A DNA stretch of 64,000 nt from an uncultured Bacteroidota bacterium (GTDB lineage Bacteria > Bacteroidota > Bacteroidia > Chitinophagales > Chitinophagaceae). How positions within the stretch are numbered: position 1 is the first letter of the stretch; each line of letters starts with the position of its first letter. The notes under the pieces were generated by a model that saw only the letters and a program-made list of their open reading frames with translations, did not search any database and was not told where the DNA came from. Below are positions 60,700 to 64,000 of the stretch, piece by piece. The stretch is from the NCBI GenBank assembly GCA_903906365.1, contig CAIVKC010000034.1, positions 34,411 to 98,410 of the forward strand, given 5' to 3'. The translations under genes and the position numbers were made by a program.

Positions 60700-61413
60700 A
60701 TGCATAAAATTGCCTTAATCACGGGCGTAAGCCGGGAAATGGGGCTTGGTTACGAGACCGCCAAACAATTAAAAGTACTGGGTTTTGAAGTCATTATTAC
60801 GGCGAGGGACCTGGAGGTCGCAAGAAAACTGGCTGATTCACTGGGCGTATCAGCCAGACAATTGGATGTCTCCAGTGATCAATCCGTTGGGGCGCTTGCC
60901 AACGGGCTTCAAACTGCATTTGGCAGGCTGGATGTTCTTATCAATAATGCCGGATCCTATTTTGACCAGGGGGCGAATCCATTGACCACCGATATGGCGT
61001 TTGTAATAGAGGCATTTGACACCAATCTGCTGGGAGCCTGGCGAATGATACAGGCATTTTATCCTTTACTTATTAAGAGTGACCAGCCAAGGATTGTCAA
61101 TGTGTCGAGCGGGGCTGGATCCTTTGGTGACCCGGTATTTGGACTGGCCCATCACTTTAGTAAGGTTCCTGTTTATGGTATTACCAAACTTGCCTTAAAT
61201 GGATTGACGGTAAAAATGGCCACTCAGTTTAAAGAGGAGAAAATAAAGATAAATGAGGTGGACCCTGGTTTTACGGCAACCTATCCGGGGACCGAACAAT
61301 GGGGGGCCCGGCCTGTCAGCGAAGGGGCCAAAGGGATTGTTTGGGCGGCCACTTTGCCCCAGGACGGACCAAGCGGGGGATTTTTCAGGGACGGAAAAAG
61401 TTTGAGCTGGTAA
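60700..61413 (+). CDS. Short-chain dehydrogenase/reductase (SDR)
   Basis: A 237-aa NAD(P)-dependent oxidoreductase: cofactor motif TGVSREMGLGYETA (TGxxxxxG), NNAGS, NVSSGAG with catalytic Ser, and YGITK (YxxxK). It resembles carbonyl-reductase-like SDRs. The stop overlaps the next gene's start (TAATG at 61411-61415), so the two are translationally coupled. Substrate unknown. Confidence 0.92.
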   Translation: MHKIALITGVSREMGLGYETAKQLKVLGFEVIITARDLEVARKLADSLGVSARQLDVSSDQSVGALANGLQTAFGRLDVLINNAGSYFDQGANPLTTDMAFVIEAFDTNLLGAWRMIQAFYPLLIKSDQPRIVNVSSGAGSFGDPVFGLAHHFSKVPVYGITKLALNGLTVKMATQFKEEKIKINEVDPGFTATYPGTEQWGARPVSEGAKGIVWAATLPQDGPSGGFFRDGKSLSW

Positions 61414-62000
61414 TGGAGATGCACAACGGTATAAAGACCTTTCATGCCAAAAACCGAAGCCAATGGCGAAAGTGGTTGGAAAATAACCATAGGTCCGAGC
61501 AGTCTGTCTGGTTGATTATTTACCACAAAACAAGCGCAGTCAAAAGTATTTATTACGAAGAGGCCGTGGAAGAAGCGATATGTTTTGGCTGGATAGACAG
61601 CATTGCCCATAAAAGGGACCAGCAAAGTAAATACCAGTTTTTTGCACAACGCAAACCCGGCAGTAATTGGAGTAAAGCCAATAGATCGCGGGCGGAAAAA
61701 ATGATCGCTTTGGGCCTAATGAATCAAAGCGGGCAGACCCTGATTGACCTGGCAAAAAAGCGGGGAACCTGGGAGGCCCTGGTCGATGTGCAAAATGCAG
61801 TCATTCCCGCCGATTTGCAACAGTTATTGGACAAAAATCCAAAGGCACTGCTTCATTTTATGGCTTTCCCGCCCTCCTCCAAGCGGATCATTTTAGAGTG
61901 GATTCTCAATGCCAGGAAAGCCGAGACCAGACAGAAAAGGATCATGGAAACGGTAAGACTGGCAGCTGACAATATAAAAGCCAATCATTACCGCCAATAA
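61413..62000 (+). CDS. YdeI/OmpD-associated family protein
   Basis: A 195-aa soluble protein with the family pattern: FHAKNRSQWRKWLENNH, SVWLIIYHKTS, YYEEAVEEAICFGWIDSIAHK and FAQRKPGSNWSKANRSRAEKMIALGLM. A C-terminal helical domain follows (FMAFPPSSKRIILEWILNARKAETRQKRI). The family is linked to bacteriocin or peptide protection by annotation only. The start at 61413 overlaps the SDR stop. Confidence 0.88.
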   Translation: MEMHNGIKTFHAKNRSQWRKWLENNHRSEQSVWLIIYHKTSAVKSIYYEEAVEEAICFGWIDSIAHKRDQQSKYQFFAQRKPGSNWSKANRSRAEKMIALGLMNQSGQTLIDLAKKRGTWEALVDVQNAVIPADLQQLLDKNPKALLHFMAFPPSSKRIILEWILNARKAETRQKRIMETVRLAADNIKANHYRQ

Positions 62001-62166
62001 ATTTCTTGGTTTATCTCTGCATAATAGTTTTGTAGGACAAGGGGTTTGGTTAAGGTCCTGATAACAGCTCGGTTATTTACCGACAAATCCGCAAGCCTTT
62101 GTTCACCTTAATTTGGGCAGCGGTTCCTTAAAAAATGTAAGTGGCATAGATTAGAAAATGGGGTAA

Positions 62167-63348
62167 TCAATCAGTTTGAAAAACAGGGGTACCCTTTAAA
62201 AAGACCTGGCGGATATTGACCTGATCATCAAAGAGGACAATATCGGCATTGGCGCCGACCGACAGGGAACCCATGGAATCCTGAACCCCTGCGATACGGG
62301 CCGGGGTGGTGCTCATCATGGTTATTACTTCCGAAAGATCGATGCCGGCCTCCTTCCACATGACCCTTACCAGACGGTCCGCTGTTGCAATACTGCCTGC
62401 GAAGGCGGAGCGGTCTGGCAATTTGGCAACGGCATCCTCGATGATCACCGGCATTCCATCGTCTATATTGCCCAGGATGCTTTTGGTTTCAGTGGTTCCC
62501 GCCGCCCGGATAGAGTCGGTAATCAGCGCGATTTTGGCGGCTCCTTTTATTTTATAAATCAGCTGTAATAAGGGTATGGGAAGATGTCTGCCATCCGAAA
62601 TGATTTCCACATCCAGACTATCGATGAGAAAGGCCGCTTCCACAGTACCTGCCTGCCTGTACGCATTTCTGCGAATCACACCATTCATCGCGGAGTACAG
62701 GTGGGTTACCAGGCTGTAGCCATTGCTGACAGCCTGTACAATATCCGGATAGACCGCATCGGTATGGGCGATGGATGCAATGATGTTTTGGGAGGACAAC
62801 AGGTTTCCGAGTTCCAGCGCCCCGTCGAGTTCGGGCGCCACACTCCATCTTTTTATACAGGCATGCTCGTTTATTATCGCAGTATATTCGGCTTTGTCAG
62901 GATTGCGAATATAGCGGGGATCCTGTGCACCGCGGTGGTTCATGGCAAAGTAGGGGCCTTCCAGATGGATGCCCAAGAACTGTGCCCCCCGGGTATTGCT
63001 GCTGTGGGCCTGCTCATAGCAGTGCAGTACGTCCTGAAGATTTTGATTGGAGCCGGTTAGGGTGGTTGGCATCATAGCCGTGGTGCCATGGACCAGATGG
63101 GTTTCAGCGATGGTTAAAAAGGCCTGGGCCGTGGCATCCATAAAATCGCTGTTGCCTCCGCCATGCACATGCAAATCAATAAAGCCCGGCGATACGTAGT
63201 TGTCATGGGCATTTATGTAATTTGCGTCTGCTACATCAAGGGGCCCCTCGCATACGGCTTTGATGATCCCCTCTTCCATGAGCAGGGATCCTTGTTCGAA
63301 GATGCCCCGGGGGGTAATTATTTTCCCATTTGAAATAATTGTCTTCAT
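62167..63348 (-). CDS. nagA: N-acetylglucosamine-6-phosphate deacetylase
   Basis: A 393-aa amidohydrolase that deacetylates GlcNAc-6-P. Motifs: GFIDLHVHGGGNSDFMDA, GIHLEGPYFAMNHRGAQD, SIAHTDAVYPD, THLYSAMNGV and ALITDSIRAAGT with the catalytic Asp. The start at 63348 forms an ATGA overlap with the end of nagB, so the pair is coupled. It feeds amino sugars from chitin or peptidoglycan into glycolysis. Confidence 0.94.
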   Translation of the reverse strand: MKTIISNGKIITPRGIFEQGSLLMEEGIIKAVCEGPLDVADANYINAHDNYVSPGFIDLHVHGGGNSDFMDATAQAFLTIAETHLVHGTTAMMPTTLTGSNQNLQDVLHCYEQAHSSNTRGAQFLGIHLEGPYFAMNHRGAQDPRYIRNPDKAEYTAIINEHACIKRWSVAPELDGALELGNLLSSQNIIASIAHTDAVYPDIVQAVSNGYSLVTHLYSAMNGVIRRNAYRQAGTVEAAFLIDSLDVEIISDGRHLPIPLLQLIYKIKGAAKIALITDSIRAAGTTETKSILGNIDDGMPVIIEDAVAKLPDRSAFAGSIATADRLVRVMWKEAGIDLSEVITMMSTTPARIAGVQDSMGSLSVGANADIVLFDDQVNIRQVFLKGTPVFQTD

Positions 63349-64000
63349 TTGGTTGCTTGGGTAATGGTTGAAGTCGATAACAGGGAAGCAGCATCTGCAT
63401 CCAGGCATATGTCACAGGAGGGATGCTGCTGCAATATGCTGGCAGGATACAGGGGACTGACTGTATTTTGCAGGCAGTCTCTAACGGCGCTGGCTTTTCT
63501 TTGCTCCGGCACGGAGCAGATGATATGACTTGATTTCATGATTTGGCTGACCGACATGCTGATCGCATGCAGGGGTACATCTTCCAGGCGGTCAAACCAG
63601 GCTTCCCTGACCTGCTGTTCCCGGCATTTTTGATCCAGTTGTACTTTGATATATGGGTCTTTGGTATTAAAATCTGCCGGCGGGTCGTTAAATGCCAGGT
63701 GGCCATTTTCTCCCATTCCCACCAGGGCAACATCTATAGGGTGCACCCGGATGAGATCATTTAGCCGCCTGCATTCCCCTGCGGCAGGCGCCTGTCCATC
63801 AATGAGGTAAACCGATTGAAGCGGGGGGACCTTTGCCAGAACCCTTTCCTGCAAATATTTTCTGAAACTGGCTTTGTGTGTAAGCGGAATGCCCAGGTAT
63901 TCATCCAGGTGAAACAGGATGACCTTCCCCCATTCCATGTCGCTGTCACTGGTCAAATACCGGAGCGTTTCAAACTGGCTGGCTCCCGTGGCCAGGACCA
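63345..64000 (-). CDS. nagB: Glucosamine-6-phosphate deaminase (5' end outside window)
   Basis: The C-terminal ~217 residues of a NagB-family enzyme; the frame stays open to the window edge, so the start is missing. Motifs include VLATGASQFETLRYL (phosphate loop), FHLDEYLGIP with the catalytic Asp, VALVGMGENGHLAFNDPP and AISMSVSQIMKSSHIICSV. It converts GlcN-6-P to fructose-6-P. Family variants act on related sugars, but nagA next door supports the standard role. Confidence 0.93.
   Translation of the reverse strand, partial: VLATGASQFETLRYLTSDSDMEWGKVILFHLDEYLGIPLTHKASFRKYLQERVLAKVPPLQSVYLIDGQAPAAGECRRLNDLIRVHPIDVALVGMGENGHLAFNDPPADFNTKDPYIKVQLDQKCREQQVREAWFDRLEDVPLHAISMSVSQIMKSSHIICSVPEQRKASAVRDCLQNTVSPLYPASILQQHPSCDICLDADAASLLSTSTITQATK

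Noticed and set aside
62026..62033. TAGTTTTG box on the + strand after the YdeI gene
   Set aside because: No + strand gene follows; probably a chance match.
1..64000. CRISPR arrays or restriction/defence islands
   Set aside because: I saw no series of regularly spaced direct repeats and no Cas, restriction, toxin-antitoxin or other recognised defence genes.

Overview
The window reads as chromosomal DNA of a gliding-type Bacteroidota, most likely the family Chitinophagaceae. The evidence is a complete gldK-gldL-gldM-gldN cluster, a short primary sigma factor of Bacteroidota type, DUF4271 next to hemD, a bS16 protein with a long tail, and many copies of the Bacteroidota -7 promoter element TAnnTTTG(C) just upstream of start codons. 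Host DNA is GC-balanced to moderately GC-rich. One 2.6 kb AT-rich block (15.49-18.12 kb) and a smaller AT-rich, gene-poor tract (57.5-60.6 kb) stand out.

Layout. 1-4.8 kb: the 3' end of hisS, a 3-oxoadipyl-CoA-type thiolase, rlmN and two rRNA pseudouridine synthases. 4.8-9.6 kb: an AraC regulator divergent from a tightly overlapped operon holding a 55-codon small ORF, an AGE-family (cellobiose 2-epimerase-like) epimerase, a GH28-type beta-helix protein and an SGNH esterase; this looks like use of a plant cell-wall (pectic) sugar. 9.7-15.4 kb: a CBM48 protein, an aquaporin, a MORN/TonB protein and the fused B12-dependent acyl-CoA mutase icmF. 15.48-18.13 kb: an IS1595-family element with an 8-bp target duplication, imperfect terminal inverted repeats, a transposase, several small passenger genes and a long structured hairpin. 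18.2-19.5 kb: L-rhamnose mutarotase and an L-fucono/rhamnono-lactonase-like amidohydrolase. 19.5-24.9 kb: Hsp15, an M20 peptidase, a CDF metal transporter, an LptF/G permease and two small conserved proteins. 25.3-32.7 kb: rpoD, ffh, rpsP, rimM, dinB, a peroxiredoxin and a secreted amidohydrolase. 33-37.9 kb: the gliding/type IX secretion core gldKLMN. 38-46.4 kb: a YyaL-type thioredoxin-domain protein, hemD, DUF4271, an Omp85-like protein, hemW, a 43-codon membrane peptide and gpsA. 46.5-52 kb: an efflux adaptor/TolC pair without its pump, and an amino-acid permease coupled to a trans-sulfuration-type PLP enzyme. 52-57.4 kb: two TonB-dependent receptors, the second behind a cobalamin riboswitch, and marC. 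57.4-60.6 kb: tRNA-Arg(CCG) followed by a decayed recombinase, a decayed ABC permease and poorly conserved exported proteins. 60.7-64 kb: an SDR/YdeI pair and the nagA-nagB end.

How it fits together. B12 appears twice: uptake (riboswitch-controlled receptor) and use (icmF). The epimerase/GH28/SGNH operon and the rhamnose-type mutarotase and lactonase would fit breakdown of rhamnogalacturonan-like polymers, but that link is inference. The least explained material is the IS1595-type element with its passengers and structured hairpin, the short ORFs below the usual gene-calling length (5946, 15518, 16540, 45187), and a palindrome in front of icmF that touches the element's insertion site.
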